DNA from: Campylobacter concisus
GTDB lineage: Bacteria > Campylobacterota > Campylobacteria > Campylobacterales > Campylobacteraceae
Direction: 5' to 3'
DNA: 64,000 nucleotides
NCBI RefSeq assembly: GCF_002913225.1
Contig: NZ_PPAW01000015.1
Location: forward strand, 186,001 to 250,000
Part shown: piece after piece, positions 20,813 to 29,818 of the stretch
Position numbering within the stretch: position 1 is the first letter of the stretch
Layout of the letters: the number at the start of each line of letters is the position of its first letter
Notes under the pieces: model-generated
What the model was told of the DNA's origin: nothing
Databases searched by the model: none
What the model saw: only the letters and a program-made list of their open reading frames with translations
Program-made: the position numbers and the translations under genes

Positions 20813-21770
20813 AATTTTAAAATTTATGAGCGAGCGTATCACGACTCTAAATTTATAAAATTAGTAAATTACTAAGGCGAGCAAGTAAAGTTTAAAATTT
20901 GTAAAATTGCTTTGCTAAATCAAGTGAGTGTCAAGTAAATTTTAAAATTTCATTAGCGAGCAATTTCGGCTCTAAAATTTGAGCTAAGCGGCAAGCGAAG
21001 CCAAATTTTAGTATGTAATTCTTGCGAGTGAGTGGAATTTTAAAATTTATGAAATAGTAAATTTATTTTTAAAATCTGTAATTTAAATTTTAAAATTTAT
21101 GAGCGAGCATATCACGCTTCTAAATTTAGTGGCGAATATTTATGAGCCCTAAATTTAGTAAGCTGCTAGGGCGAGTGAGTAAGATTTTAAAATTTGTTTT
21201 GCGATATAAATTTATTAAAAAAGGAGACAAGGGGACTTGAGTTACGAGGCCGTCCCCTTATCCCCCTTTTTAATCCTCCAATCCCCTCGCGCGTTAGAAG
21301 TGCATGCTTCAGTGCTTTGCACTGCATGCGTTTTTGTGTTAGACGAGTATATGTCAAATTTTAAAATTTCATGAACGAGTAATTTTAGTAGCCAACTCTT
21401 GCGAGTGAATGGAATTTTAAAATTTATAAGAAGGCTTTATTGAATTTGTAAATTTATTTTATTCAAAGGGAGACAGTGGAACTTAAATTTTGCTTCGTAT
21501 GCTCGCAACGACGTAGCAGACACGAAAGTCTGTCACTTATCCATCTTTCTTAAATTCCTCGTCTGATTACAGTTATAATACGAAGTTTAAAGTAAAAGTC
21601 TTCGAACATCAGAGGCGCTGCACTAGTGTTTTGCACGGCATGCGTATTGTTTTAAGAAATTTTAAAATTTCATAAACGAGTAGGCTCTGATTTTAGTGGT
21701 GAATGACTATATGCCCTAAATTTAGTAAGTTGCTAAGGCTAGTGAGTAAGATTTTAAAATTTGTAAGCTT
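20813..21770. repeat. Array of diverged intergenic repeats between lon and mrdA
   Basis: This 1.28-kb stretch has no credible gene. It holds about five copies (near 20813, 20937, 21085, 21355, 21657) of a roughly 75-110-bp unit, often bounded by the perfect palindrome AAATTTTAAAATTT. One type reads TTTATGAGCGAGC then ATCACG; the other TTTCAT(G/A)AACGAGTA or similar. Many units end in GAGTGAGTAAGATTTTAAAATTTG or a close variant. The spread suggests a repeat family typical of the genome rather than a broken gene. Confidence 0.65.
21222..21675. repeat. Longer two-copy repeat with hairpins inside the array
   Basis: Blocks starting near 21222 and 21468 share the order GGAGACA, CTTATCC, TTTGCAC-GCATGCG and TTTTAAAATTTCAT-AACGAGTA. 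Copy one has an 8-bp stem AAGGGGAC / GTCCCCTT (21229-21259) and a nested hairpin around CAGTGC-TTT-GCACTG (21302-21330). Copy two has diverged at both places. Confidence 0.5.
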
Positions 21771-21947
21771 TATATTTTTTGTTAAAAAAGTATAAAAAAT
21801 TGAATTACATTCTGCTTGTGGCTCGCAAAGCAAAATCCAAAAAAGAATATACTCAGAAACTTACTCGCAAATTTAGAGTTTATTTGGCTCTAAAATTTTA
21901 CATATATTCTTAAAAATTTTAGAGCTCACCTCTACTTGCTAAAATTT

Positions 21948-23768
21948 CTATTTTTTATCTTTCTCAGTCTGGACTTTATCTAGCTTTATATATCCCATTT
22001 CAACTAGCTTGTTATAAATTTGAGAGATTTTTGGTCCAGCAGCGCTACCACCGTGGCCGCCGTGTTCGACAACCATTGTGATGACGTATTGTGGATCCTC
22101 ATAAGGCGCATAGGTTGTCATCCACGCGTGAGATCTTTGCAGATACACCATATCCTCCTCTTTCATACGTTTCTTTTCAGTTTGCGAGATGCCAACGACC
22201 TGGGCTGTTCCAGTCTTTGCAGCGACCTTTACAAGACTTCCCACAAAGTGCCTATTTGCCGTGCCTCTTGGGTGATTTGCTACCTCATACATCGCATGCC
22301 TAATGGCAGGTAGCTGCGATTTCTCAAACGGCGTAAAAGCATCATCTGTTGGCGTAAAATCAACATCCTTGCCATCTATGCTCTTTAAAAAATGCGGCGT
22401 CACATTTAGCCCAGTTGCAAGGCCTGCTGTGTATTTAGCTACCTGCATAGGCGTAACTAGAAAATTTCCCTGTCCTATAGAGGTGATGAGCGTCTCGCCT
22501 TGAAACCACGCCTTGCCATACTTCCTCATCTTCCACTCTCTACTTGGCAGTGTTCCCACAAATTCATTTGGCAAATCAACCTCCGTTTTCCTACCAAAGC
22601 CCATGCGCTCAAGTATCGGCACAATGGCGTCTATACCGATCTTTTGGCTACCCTTGTAAAAATAGTCATCGCAGCTCTCTCTAATGGCCGTATTCATATT
22701 GACCGTGCCGTGACCATGCGAGTTCCAGCAGCGAAATTTACGCCCTCCAAGCTCATACGAGCCACTACAAAAAAAGCTATCATATTTGCTCATGCCATTA
22801 TCCAAAAAGGCAAGCGCCATACCCATTTTTACGACAGATCCTGGCGGGTAAAGGCCATTTATCAGCTTATTTGTAAATGGGTGATCGACGTTTTTTACAA
22901 GCTCCTCCCACTCAGCCTGGCTGATACCAAGCACAAATGGGTTTAGATCATACTCTGGAAAGCTTCCAGCAGCGATGATAGCGCCATCTTTTAGGCTCAT
23001 AACTATGACGCTTCCTGCTTCTTTGCCAAAGACATCAGCGACAAACTGCTGCAGTTCAAGATCGACGGCAAGCTTTATGTTTTGGCTTTGTGGCGCTTGA
23101 TAGCTCACCTGCTCGATCTCCTCATTTAGTGCATTTACCTTGATCTTTTTAAAACCTTGAATCCCTTGTAAGATCGGGTTATAAAAGCGCTCTACGCCGC
23201 TTCTACCGATATAGTTTGTTAGCTTTGTTAAAGGGTCATTTTCCATATCTTTTTGGTTTGCTCTGCCGACATAGCCGATGATGTGAGAAGCCAGGTCATT
23301 ATATGGATAGTGGCGCTTCGAAGCTGGTCTTATCTCTAAATTTTCACGCAGAGAAAGAGGCGCAAAAAATGGCAAAAATTTATCATAATCAACAAATTCG
23401 ACCACGTTTATGAAGTCTTGGTTATAGGCTGAGTCGTTTTTTATATATTCATTTTTAAGCTTTGTGACGTTTAGATCACCAAATAGCGATCCGATGTAGG
23501 CTAACTCATCGTCTAAAATTTTCACCTTTTTGTTTGCGCTAAGGTGCGGCTTTACATAGATAGAAAAACCTAAGCGATTGACCGCCATAGGCTTGTCGTG
23601 CGCATCAAAGATGATGCCCCTAACTGGCGGGATGTAGATAGTTTTTATCGCATTTTGCTCGGCGATCTCGTTGTAGTAGGTGTTTGAATTTACACTTAGG
23701 TGGTAAATCCGCCCCAAAAGCATGATCCAAAAAAGAGCGATCACGCCAAAAACTATACGCATCCTCAT
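21948..23768 (-). CDS. mrdA: Penicillin-binding protein 2 (elongasome transpeptidase)
   Basis: 606 residues. One N-terminal membrane helix (VFGVIALFWIMLLGRIY), a PBP dimerisation domain (YIPPVRGIIFDAHDKPMAV), then the transpeptidase domain with the SxxK serine in LYPPGSVVKMG and KTGTAQVVG near the C-terminus. It cross-links peptidoglycan in the rod-elongation complex. Last gene of the long minus-strand run; its start overlaps the preceding membrane-protein gene by 4 nt. Confidence 0.95.
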   Translation of the reverse strand: MRMRIVFGVIALFWIMLLGRIYHLSVNSNTYYNEIAEQNAIKTIYIPPVRGIIFDAHDKPMAVNRLGFSIYVKPHLSANKKVKILDDELAYIGSLFGDLNVTKLKNEYIKNDSAYNQDFINVVEFVDYDKFLPFFAPLSLRENLEIRPASKRHYPYNDLASHIIGYVGRANQKDMENDPLTKLTNYIGRSGVERFYNPILQGIQGFKKIKVNALNEEIEQVSYQAPQSQNIKLAVDLELQQFVADVFGKEAGSVIVMSLKDGAIIAAGSFPEYDLNPFVLGISQAEWEELVKNVDHPFTNKLINGLYPPGSVVKMGMALAFLDNGMSKYDSFFCSGSYELGGRKFRCWNSHGHGTVNMNTAIRESCDDYFYKGSQKIGIDAIVPILERMGFGRKTEVDLPNEFVGTLPSREWKMRKYGKAWFQGETLITSIGQGNFLVTPMQVAKYTAGLATGLNVTPHFLKSIDGKDVDFTPTDDAFTPFEKSQLPAIRHAMYEVANHPRGTANRHFVGSLVKVAAKTGTAQVVGISQTEKKRMKEEDMVYLQRSHAWMTTYAPYEDPQYVITMVVEHGGHGGSAAGPKISQIYNKLVEMGYIKLDKVQTEKDKK

Positions 23769-24256
23769 AGCACTTTGTCCCTAAAAAGCACGATAGCAAG
23801 CACACTTTCAAGCGCTATGAAAAAGAGATACTCTGCGCTAAAAGTCAAATTTGGCTCGTTTAAGACGTAGGCAAAAAGATTATTTACAAGAAAAGTTAGC
23901 ACATAGCCAGAGGCGACAAAGATTATGAGCAGGCAGTTTCGCCACTTCATCGTCGTATAGAGCCAGTCTAGCACGAAGTTGTAAAATAGCAAAAATGCAA
24001 TGATCGTTGAAAAGAGATAAAAGCCGTGAATTTGCTCGGCAAAGACCAAGAAAATGAGCGAAAAATACCACGAAAGCTTAAACTCATCATACTGCTTTTG
24101 TTTTCTTGAATACTCCAAAATCATATATGTAAAAAAAATGCCAATAAGTGGCGGCAAGAAGCCAAACTGCGTAGTTGCGATCTCGTAAGAGAGCAAAAAA
24201 ATGGCCCACCAAAAGCCTTTAAAAATTTTAATGTCTAAGCTGCTTATGGTTTGCAT
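23765..24256 (-). CDS. Membrane protein in MreD-like position
   Basis: 163 residues from the ATG just after the ysxC stop (GGTAGGTAAAATG); a TTG four codons upstream is possible but has no ribosome-binding site. Five or six hydrophobic helices are visible (e.g. FWWAIFLLSYEIA, LIFLVFAEQIHGFYLFSTII). I do not recognise the family by sequence. Size, topology and tight coupling to mrdA match MreD, the rod-complex membrane subunit, which diverges fast. Functional call by context only. Confidence 0.6.
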   Translation of the reverse strand: MQTISSLDIKIFKGFWWAIFLLSYEIATTQFGFLPPLIGIFFTYMILEYSRKQKQYDEFKLSWYFSLIFLVFAEQIHGFYLFSTIIAFLLFYNFVLDWLYTTMKWRNCLLIIFVASGYVLTFLVNNLFAYVLNEPNLTFSAEYLFFIALESVLAIVLFRDKVL

Positions 24257-24257
24257 T

Positions 24258-24869
24258 TTACCTACCAAGAGCGTGGTTTATGATAGCTTCCCGTGCCTTG
24301 TCGATGCCGCTTTTGCTGAGTGTCGAGACCAAAATGCCGCTTGGGTCAAATTTCATTATCGCACTCTTTTGGCTTTGATTTAGCTTGTCGCTTTTTGTGT
24401 ATAAATTTAAGATTTTTTGATCAGCTCTTAAAAAGCTTTTTAAGTAAGTATCCACGTTTACGTCGATGTCTAGGTCAAAGTGCCTAGCGTCGATTAGATG
24501 TATAAAAAGTCTGATGTCGCTTCTAAATTTCAAAAACTCATCTAAATTTTTACGCCACTCATCGTGTTTTGACTTTGCCACTTTTGCGTAGCCAAAGCCT
24601 GGTAGATCGACTAAGATGAGCTTAAATTTCTCTTTTTCGCCCTCTTCTTTTTCCTCACAAAACTCAGCCTCAAAGAAATTTATAAGCTGCGTTTTACCAG
24701 GAGTGGACGAGCTTTTGGCTAAATTTTTTTGATTTACAAGTGCGTTTATGAGGCTACTTTTACCCACATTTGACCTGCCCAAAAAGACCACCTCGCTTGT
24801 CACAAAGCTTGGAGCCTCTTTTATGCTTGGGCTTGAAGTGATAAATTTAGCGCCAAGAGCTCTTATCAC
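24258..24869 (-). CDS. ysxC: Ribosome biogenesis GTP-binding protein YsxC/EngB
   Basis: 203 residues. G1 is FLGRSNVGKSSLIN, G3 is LVDLPGFGYAKV, G4 is YTKSDKL, all as in the TrmE-Era-EngA-YsxC group. It assists assembly of the large ribosomal subunit and is often essential. Its start overlaps lptA by 4 nt within the envelope gene run. Confidence 0.95.
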   Translation of the reverse strand: MIRALGAKFITSSPSIKEAPSFVTSEVVFLGRSNVGKSSLINALVNQKNLAKSSSTPGKTQLINFFEAEFCEEKEEGEKEKFKLILVDLPGFGYAKVAKSKHDEWRKNLDEFLKFRSDIRLFIHLIDARHFDLDIDVNVDTYLKSFLRADQKILNLYTKSDKLNQSQKSAIMKFDPSGILVSTLSKSGIDKAREAIINHALGR

Positions 24870-25342
24870 TTACTTTTATCCTCGATCTGAAAGATAAATT
24901 TAACCGGCTTTTTCTCGTCACTATTTACACTATATGTGCCATCTTTTTGATTGACTACAATCTTGTCGCCATAGACATTTTTGTCAGTCTCTACCTCGTG
25001 CAAATAGCCGTTGCCAGTTACTGTGTATGTTTGCTTTGCAGGCTCGTATGTGAGTGTGTCGCCCTTGCCGTCATAGTGCTTATCTTTCATAAAAATTTTA
25101 GCTCTAGCGTTGCCTGTTGCTACGTATTTTACTGGCTGGCGCTTTTTATCAAAATGCACAACGACTTTGTTTGCTTTTAGCTCGTCGTATGAGCCTTTTT
25201 TGATATTTACATTGCCTACAAATTCGCTGATCTGCTTATTTTCATCTGCGAAAAAATCATTTGAAGTGATCTCAACTTGCTCTGCATTTAAAAATGTAAA
25301 GCCCAAAATCATCGCTAAAATCGCTGCTTTTCTTCTACCCAT
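24866..25342 (-). CDS. lptA: Lipopolysaccharide transport periplasmic protein LptA
   Basis: 158 residues. A signal peptide (AAILAMILGFTFLNA) is followed by an OstA-type β-jellyroll with VEITSNDFFADENKQI, FVGNVNIKKG and a repeated strand pattern (YVATGNARAKI, YTVTGNGYLHE). LptA forms the bridge carrying LPS/LOS across the periplasm. It overlaps the end of lptC by 28 nt, which supports partnership. Confidence 0.9.
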   Translation of the reverse strand: MGRRKAAILAMILGFTFLNAEQVEITSNDFFADENKQISEFVGNVNIKKGSYDELKANKVVVHFDKKRQPVKYVATGNARAKIFMKDKHYDGKGDTLTYEPAKQTYTVTGNGYLHEVETDKNVYGDKIVVNQKDGTYSVNSDEKKPVKFIFQIEDKSK

Positions 25343-25842
25343 GCCCTTAACCCTTTTATCTGCGTTTGTTTTTTACCAAGATCATAGCTGCCACTATCAC
25401 CCAGTGCTTTGTCGCCATTTCTAGTGATGGTGAAATTTGCCTCTGATCTTACTATTTTTGTCTTTGTGTTATATATAACTTCATCGCTTTTAAATTTCAA
25501 ACTATCGTTGTTTTCATAGTTCGCATTTTTTTGAAAGATTATCTCATCATTTTGCGAGATAGCCTTGTCTGAGCTTAGAAAATGTCTTAAATTTCCCCTT
25601 AAAATTCTCGCTTTAAAGTCTAAAAATTCATCCCTGTCACTATATCTGTTTAGCTCGTCACTTTCATAAACTCCGCTTATCTTAGTTGAGTTTATCTCGT
25701 AATCAACCACGTCATTTACCTGCATATTTGATATCTTGGTATCAACCTTTAGAACATTTGCTAGATATGGGTCTTGAGCCGCTAAAAATATCATCACAGC
25801 ACTAAAAATAGCCACGACGAAGTAGAAAATTTTTACAACCAA
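25315..25842 (-). CDS. lptC: LPS export ABC transporter periplasmic protein LptC
   Basis: 175 residues. An N-terminal membrane anchor (IFYFVVAIFSAVMIFL) is followed by a periplasmic LptC-like β domain (ISGVYESDELNRYSDRDEF, SDEVIYNTKTKIVRSEANF). LptC receives LPS from LptBFG and passes it to LptA. The predicted start is TTG overlapping kdsC by 10 nt; no better start exists in frame. Weak sequence conservation is normal for LptC, so the call leans on context. Confidence 0.82.
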   Translation of the reverse strand: MVVKIFYFVVAIFSAVMIFLAAQDPYLANVLKVDTKISNMQVNDVVDYEINSTKISGVYESDELNRYSDRDEFLDFKARILRGNLRHFLSSDKAISQNDEIIFQKNANYENNDSLKFKSDEVIYNTKTKIVRSEANFTITRNGDKALGDSGSYDLGKKQTQIKGLRAWVEEKQRF

Positions 25843-26321
25843 CGCTTAGACCACTCGTCGTATAAATTTTCTGATTTTATGATCATCTCGATCATCTCTC
25901 TAACAGCGCCATTGCCGCCTTTGTGCTTTAGCTTTGTCTTTACATCAAGCTCTTTAATGGCATCTTTTGGCTTAAAGCTCCAAGCAACTGCGTCTAAAAT
26001 TTTATAGTCGTTATAGTCATCGCCAATGGCCGCTGCATTTTTAAAGCTAAGCCCTTCAAATTTTAGTATCTCGCTTGCTACCTCAAATTTATCTCCAACG
26101 CCTTGATAGACGTGATTTATCTTTAGATCCTCAGCTCTTCGCTCAACGATAGCTGACTTTCTGCCAGTGATGATAGCCACTTTCTTACCAAGCTTTAGCC
26201 AGCTCTCTATCGCGTAGCCATCTTTTACATCAAAAAATTTAAGCTCTTCGCCGTTTGCATTGTAGATGATCTTGCCATCAGTGAGGCACCCATCAACGTC
26301 TAAAAATATAATTTCTATCAT
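25833..26321 (-). CDS. kdsC: 3-deoxy-D-manno-octulosonate 8-phosphate phosphatase (HAD family)
   Basis: 162 residues, KdsC size, without a cap domain. HAD motif I FLDVDGCLTDG (Asp7, Asp9), motif II AIITGRKS, motif IV AAIGDDYNDYKIL. It removes phosphate from KDO-8-P for LOS core synthesis. Placed between hisB and lptC with overlapping starts, so LOS sugar supply is coupled to LOS export genes. Confidence 0.93.
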   Translation of the reverse strand: MIEIIFLDVDGCLTDGKIIYNANGEELKFFDVKDGYAIESWLKLGKKVAIITGRKSAIVERRAEDLKINHVYQGVGDKFEVASEILKFEGLSFKNAAAIGDDYNDYKILDAVAWSFKPKDAIKELDVKTKLKHKGGNGAVREMIEMIIKSENLYDEWSKRWL

Positions 26322-26905
26322 AAAACGCCCTTAGTGCTTGGAGTGCCGATCCTTGCATTTTTAGCAAGCGCTCTGCGGAGTGCTACGGCAAATGATTTAA
26401 ACGTTGCTTCAATGATATGATGAGTATTTTTGCCGCGAATTTGATTTAAATGAAGAGTGATAGCTGAATTTATCGCAACTGCTCTAAAAAACTCCTCTAC
26501 AAGCTCAGTGTCAAACTCGCCAACCTTGGCATTTTCATTAAAATTTTCATATACGAGGTAGGCTCTGTTGCTAAGATCTAGTGCGCAAAAAACAGCCGCC
26601 TCATCCATAACAACGCTCGCCTCGCCAAACCTCTCAACACCGCTTAATGGATACAAAGCTTCTTTTAAAAGCTGTCCCAAAACTATGCCAACATCCTCTA
26701 CACTGTGGTGAAAATCCACATGTGTGTCACCCTTACATGAAATTTCAAGATCAAGCAAGGAGTGCTTGGTAAAAGCTTCAAGCATATGATCAAAAAAGCC
26801 TATGCCTGTGTTAATCTTTGCAACTCCAGAGCCGTAAATTTTAAGTTTCATCGAGATTTGCGTCTCTTTTGTGTTTCTAGTTAGTTCTAAAATTTCCTCT
26901 CTCAC
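26318..26905 (-). CDS. hisB: Imidazoleglycerol-phosphate dehydratase
   Basis: 195 residues, the monofunctional length (no HisB-N phosphatase). Motifs are GIGFFDHMLEAFTKHS, DTHVDFHHSVEDVGI and KNTHHIIEATFKSFA, holding the His/Glu manganese ligands. It catalyses the sixth step of histidine synthesis. The start is GTG, 3 nt after rlpA. The histidinol-phosphatase step is not encoded next to it. Confidence 0.96.
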   Translation of the reverse strand: MREEILELTRNTKETQISMKLKIYGSGVAKINTGIGFFDHMLEAFTKHSLLDLEISCKGDTHVDFHHSVEDVGIVLGQLLKEALYPLSGVERFGEASVVMDEAAVFCALDLSNRAYLVYENFNENAKVGEFDTELVEEFFRAVAINSAITLHLNQIRGKNTHHIIEATFKSFAVALRRALAKNARIGTPSTKGVL

Positions 26906-26908
26906 GCC

Positions 26909-27784
26909 CTAACCTCTTACTATAAATGCGCCTTGGAATTTACCGCTTCTTGCGTAATCCCTAGCCTCGTCCTCGCTTCTAAAGCCATTTAAAAATACTC
27001 TATAAATAGTTGAGCCATCTATCGTAAATGTCTTAACGACTGATCTATAGCCATCTATGCTTTGATGCTCTCTTTGATATCTGTTTGCGCCTTCAAGGTT
27101 TTTAAATGAGCCAATTTGCACCATAAAATCTCCACCCACAACGCGTTGCTCTGATGAGATCACGATGCCACCAACCGGAGCTGTTGGAGAGACTGGATTT
27201 GGCACTTTTATGCCAGTGCTTGTTGGTTTTGTTGGTTGCGCGCTAGCAGTTGTAACAGCGTTAATGTCTTCATTAAAGCCGATAACCTCCATACTAACTG
27301 GAGCTGTGCCAGTGCCGATGACATCAAGCTTCATCGCGGCTGCTTTTGAAAGATCAAGCACCCTGTCAGCTACAAAAGGTCCTCTGTCATTTACACGCAC
27401 GATAACACTTTTTTGATTTCTTAAATTTGTTACTTTAAGTATTGTATTCATCGGCAAAGTCTTATGCGCCGCAGTCATATTATACATATTATAAACTTCG
27501 CCATTTGAGGTCGTTTTGCCATGAAAATTTGGGCCATACCAGCTTGCCGTTCCGCTAGCTTTGTCGCCGACACTTACGACTGTTGGGTAGTAGGTTTTGC
27601 CGTTTATCGTGTATGGTCTCATTGTTGCTTTTTGAACTGAGGCGGAGTTGTTGCCTCTTACATTAGTTGGGCCACTTGGAGTAAATGGAGCCCCACTCCA
27701 AGAACAGCCAGTGATTAGAAGTGTAAAACTTAGTCCTAAGTAGAAATTTAGGCTCTTACGGTATGACAATATTTGCTCCGACAT
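26909..27784 (-). CDS. rlpA: RlpA family septal ring lytic transglycosylase, SPOR-domain lipoprotein
   Basis: 291 residues. The signal ends in a lipobox LLITGC (Cys27). The double-psi β-barrel has GTASWYGPNFHGKTTSNGE and RVNDRGPFVADRVLDLSKAA. A C-terminal SPOR domain (GDFMVQIGSFKN and VFLNGFRSEDEA) binds denuded septal glycan. It cleaves naked glycan strands during daughter-cell separation. It overlaps the mltD-like gene by 29 nt. Confidence 0.92.
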   Translation of the reverse strand: MSEQILSYRKSLNFYLGLSFTLLITGCSWSGAPFTPSGPTNVRGNNSASVQKATMRPYTINGKTYYPTVVSVGDKASGTASWYGPNFHGKTTSNGEVYNMYNMTAAHKTLPMNTILKVTNLRNQKSVIVRVNDRGPFVADRVLDLSKAAAMKLDVIGTGTAPVSMEVIGFNEDINAVTTASAQPTKPTSTGIKVPNPVSPTAPVGGIVISSEQRVVGGDFMVQIGSFKNLEGANRYQREHQSIDGYRSVVKTFTIDGSTIYRVFLNGFRSEDEARDYARSGKFQGAFIVRG

Positions 27785-28967
27785 TTAAATTTGAACTAGC
27801 CAAAGAATTTGCATCTTTTATATCTTTTTCGCTTACATTAAATTTCTTTGATAAAGATGCGATCGTATCGCCTGTTTGAACTACGTAGTTGTGAGATTTG
27901 TTTTGAGTAGAAAAAGGGATGATTAGTTTTTGATTATAGCTTACTGCATTTGTGCTAAGCTCGTTGTAGTCTTTGATCGCTCTGTGGCTAACGCCTGTTT
28001 TTTTAGAGATAGAGAGCAAGGTCTCGCCTTTTTTTACTGTGTATGTGTAGAAGTTATTTTTGCCATTAAATGGTTTGAAATTATCTGAGAAAAGTTGCTT
28101 TTTATTTTCAGGGATATAAACGTAATAATCTTTTAAAGTTGGAGGAGTAAATACAAATTTTAAATGTGGGTTATTGCTTTTCATCTTTTTTGTACTAAGA
28201 CCGATGCTGTCGCCTATCTGAGCTAAATTTGTACCGCCTGGTACTTTTACTTTCGTAAGTCTTAATCCACCATTTATGTTTAGTAAAGACGACTCCTTAG
28301 ATATCAAAAAGTCCGCATCTTTTGCAATATATGCCGCTCTTAAAATTTTAATGATGAAATTTCTAGTCTCAGCTGGGAGATATTTTTTCTCAGCATCAAG
28401 AAGTGTTACAAGATCGTCTGTACCAGCTTTTTGTATAGCTTTTTTTAACGCACCATCGCCGCAGTTATATGCCATTGCTGCCAAGTACCACTTGCCAAAT
28501 TGATTTTTAAGCGATCTTAGATAGTTTGTAGCTGCGACAGTTGATTCGACTGGATCTTTTCTCTCATCGGTGTATTGTCCTACTTTTAGGCCGTGAATTT
28601 TTGCTGTTTGCTCCATAAATTGCCACATACCAGTAGCTTTAGCATTTGAGACAGTATGATTTGAAAAGCCTGACTCTATCATCGCTAGGTAGAAAAATGA
28701 CTCAGGTACGCCTGATTTTTTGATCTGCTCTTTAATCATTGGTATATACATATAGCCATTTTTCAAGGCATCTGTAAATGTTCTTACCTGTGAGTTTTGT
28801 ATGCCTTGTCTCATCTTTGCATAGTGAGAAGTTTTCATAAAGCTAGCATCGATGTCTAGCTCTTTTAAAATTTTAACCTGAGTGTCGTAAGAGCTCTTCT
28901 CAGGGGCGTTTGCTAGTAGCAAGGTGCTACATGCAAATAATAAAAATATCTTAAGCATTGCTTTCAT
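27756..28967 (-). CDS. mltD: Membrane-bound lytic transglycosylase with two LysM domains (MltD-like)
   Basis: About 403 residues from the ATG preceded by AAAGGATAGAA; an upstream TTG seven codons earlier is less likely. Signal peptide MLKIFLLFACSTLLLANA, then an SLT domain (ESGFSNHTVSNAKATGMWQ with the catalytic Glu), then two LysM repeats (YTVKKGETLLSISKKTGVS and YVVQTGDTIASLSKKFNVS). It cuts peptidoglycan and is followed directly by rlpA, giving a pair of glycan-cutting enzymes. Confidence 0.92.
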   Translation of the reverse strand: MKAMLKIFLLFACSTLLLANAPEKSSYDTQVKILKELDIDASFMKTSHYAKMRQGIQNSQVRTFTDALKNGYMYIPMIKEQIKKSGVPESFFYLAMIESGFSNHTVSNAKATGMWQFMEQTAKIHGLKVGQYTDERKDPVESTVAATNYLRSLKNQFGKWYLAAMAYNCGDGALKKAIQKAGTDDLVTLLDAEKKYLPAETRNFIIKILRAAYIAKDADFLISKESSLLNINGGLRLTKVKVPGGTNLAQIGDSIGLSTKKMKSNNPHLKFVFTPPTLKDYYVYIPENKKQLFSDNFKPFNGKNNFYTYTVKKGETLLSISKKTGVSHRAIKDYNELSTNAVSYNQKLIIPFSTQNKSHNYVVQTGDTIASLSKKFNVSEKDIKDANSLASSNLNVGANIVIP

Positions 28968-29032
28968 TTCTATCCTTTTTCGTGTCAAAGCTTAATGATG
29001 CTAGCATCTTAAGCAAGCACAATGCCCAAAAT

Positions 29033-29818
29033 TTAGGCAAAGCACTTAAATAACCTTTTGGCATTATCTGAAGTCGTTTTGCAAACTACTTCAAATTCAA
29101 GGTTTAAAATTTCAGCTATCTTTTTAGCAACAAATGTCGTAAACGCCGGCTCATTTCTCTTGCCACGATTTGGTTCTGGCGTAAGATATGGAGCGTCAGT
29201 CTCTATCAATACCCTATCAAAAGGAATTTTTGGCAGAATTTCAACTAAATTCTTAGCGTTTTTAAATGTCAAAACGCCACCTATGCCAAAGTAAAAATTC
29301 CCAAATTTACAAAGCTCCAAAAGAAGTGGCGAAGCATTATAACAATGCAAAACCGCTCCAGCTTCAAGCTTTGGCGCATACTCTTTTAAAATGTTAAAAG
29401 AGTCCTCATTAGCCTCTCTGATGTGGAGGATAACGGGTTTGTTTAACTCAACAGCCAAATCAAGTTGAGCTAAAAAAACACGTTTTTGATCTTGCTTTTC
29501 TCTTATCTTCTCTTCTTCATCTTTTGGCAAGCGGTAGTAGTCAAGCCCACATTCACCGATAGCCACGCACTTTTTATCTTTGGCAAATTCTCTTAAAGTT
29601 TCAATATCAAAATTCTCTTTATCGTATGGATGAACCCCAACGGCAAAGAAAATGTCATTTTTTTCGTGCGCTATTTTAGCCGCTTTTGGTAAATCATTAA
29701 TATCAGCTCCAGGGATAATAAAGCCTTTTAGCCCTAAATTTCTAGCTTCAGATAAAATTTGCTCTAGGTCAAAATCATAAACTTTACTATCCAAATGGCA
29801 ATGCGTATCTATAATCAT
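29033..29818 (-). CDS. tatD: TatD family hydrolase/DNase
   Basis: 261 residues. The metal site is visible as DTHCHLDS near the N-terminus, GECGLDYYR in the centre, HIREANEDSF and a final LIETDAPYLTP. TatD proteins are TIM-barrel metal-dependent hydrolases with DNase activity. The start overlaps the diguanylate cyclase gene by 4 nt. A gap of only 65 nt separates it from the mltD-like start. Confidence 0.93.
   Translation of the reverse strand: MIIDTHCHLDSKVYDFDLEQILSEARNLGLKGFIIPGADINDLPKAAKIAHEKNDIFFAVGVHPYDKENFDIETLREFAKDKKCVAIGECGLDYYRLPKDEEEKIREKQDQKRVFLAQLDLAVELNKPVILHIREANEDSFNILKEYAPKLEAGAVLHCYNASPLLLELCKFGNFYFGIGGVLTFKNAKNLVEILPKIPFDRVLIETDAPYLTPEPNRGKRNEPAFTTFVAKKIAEILNLEFEVVCKTTSDNAKRLFKCFA

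Noticed and set aside
21519-21534. GACA-N8-TGTC inverted repeat in the lon-mrdA gap
   Set aside because: The spacer is 8 nt, not 5-6, no -10 box lies 12 nt away and no gene follows, so it is not a copy of the regional operator.
22020-22946. Plus-strand frames opposite mrdA
   Set aside because: mrdA has all transpeptidase motifs; the opposite frames lack start signals and recognisable features.
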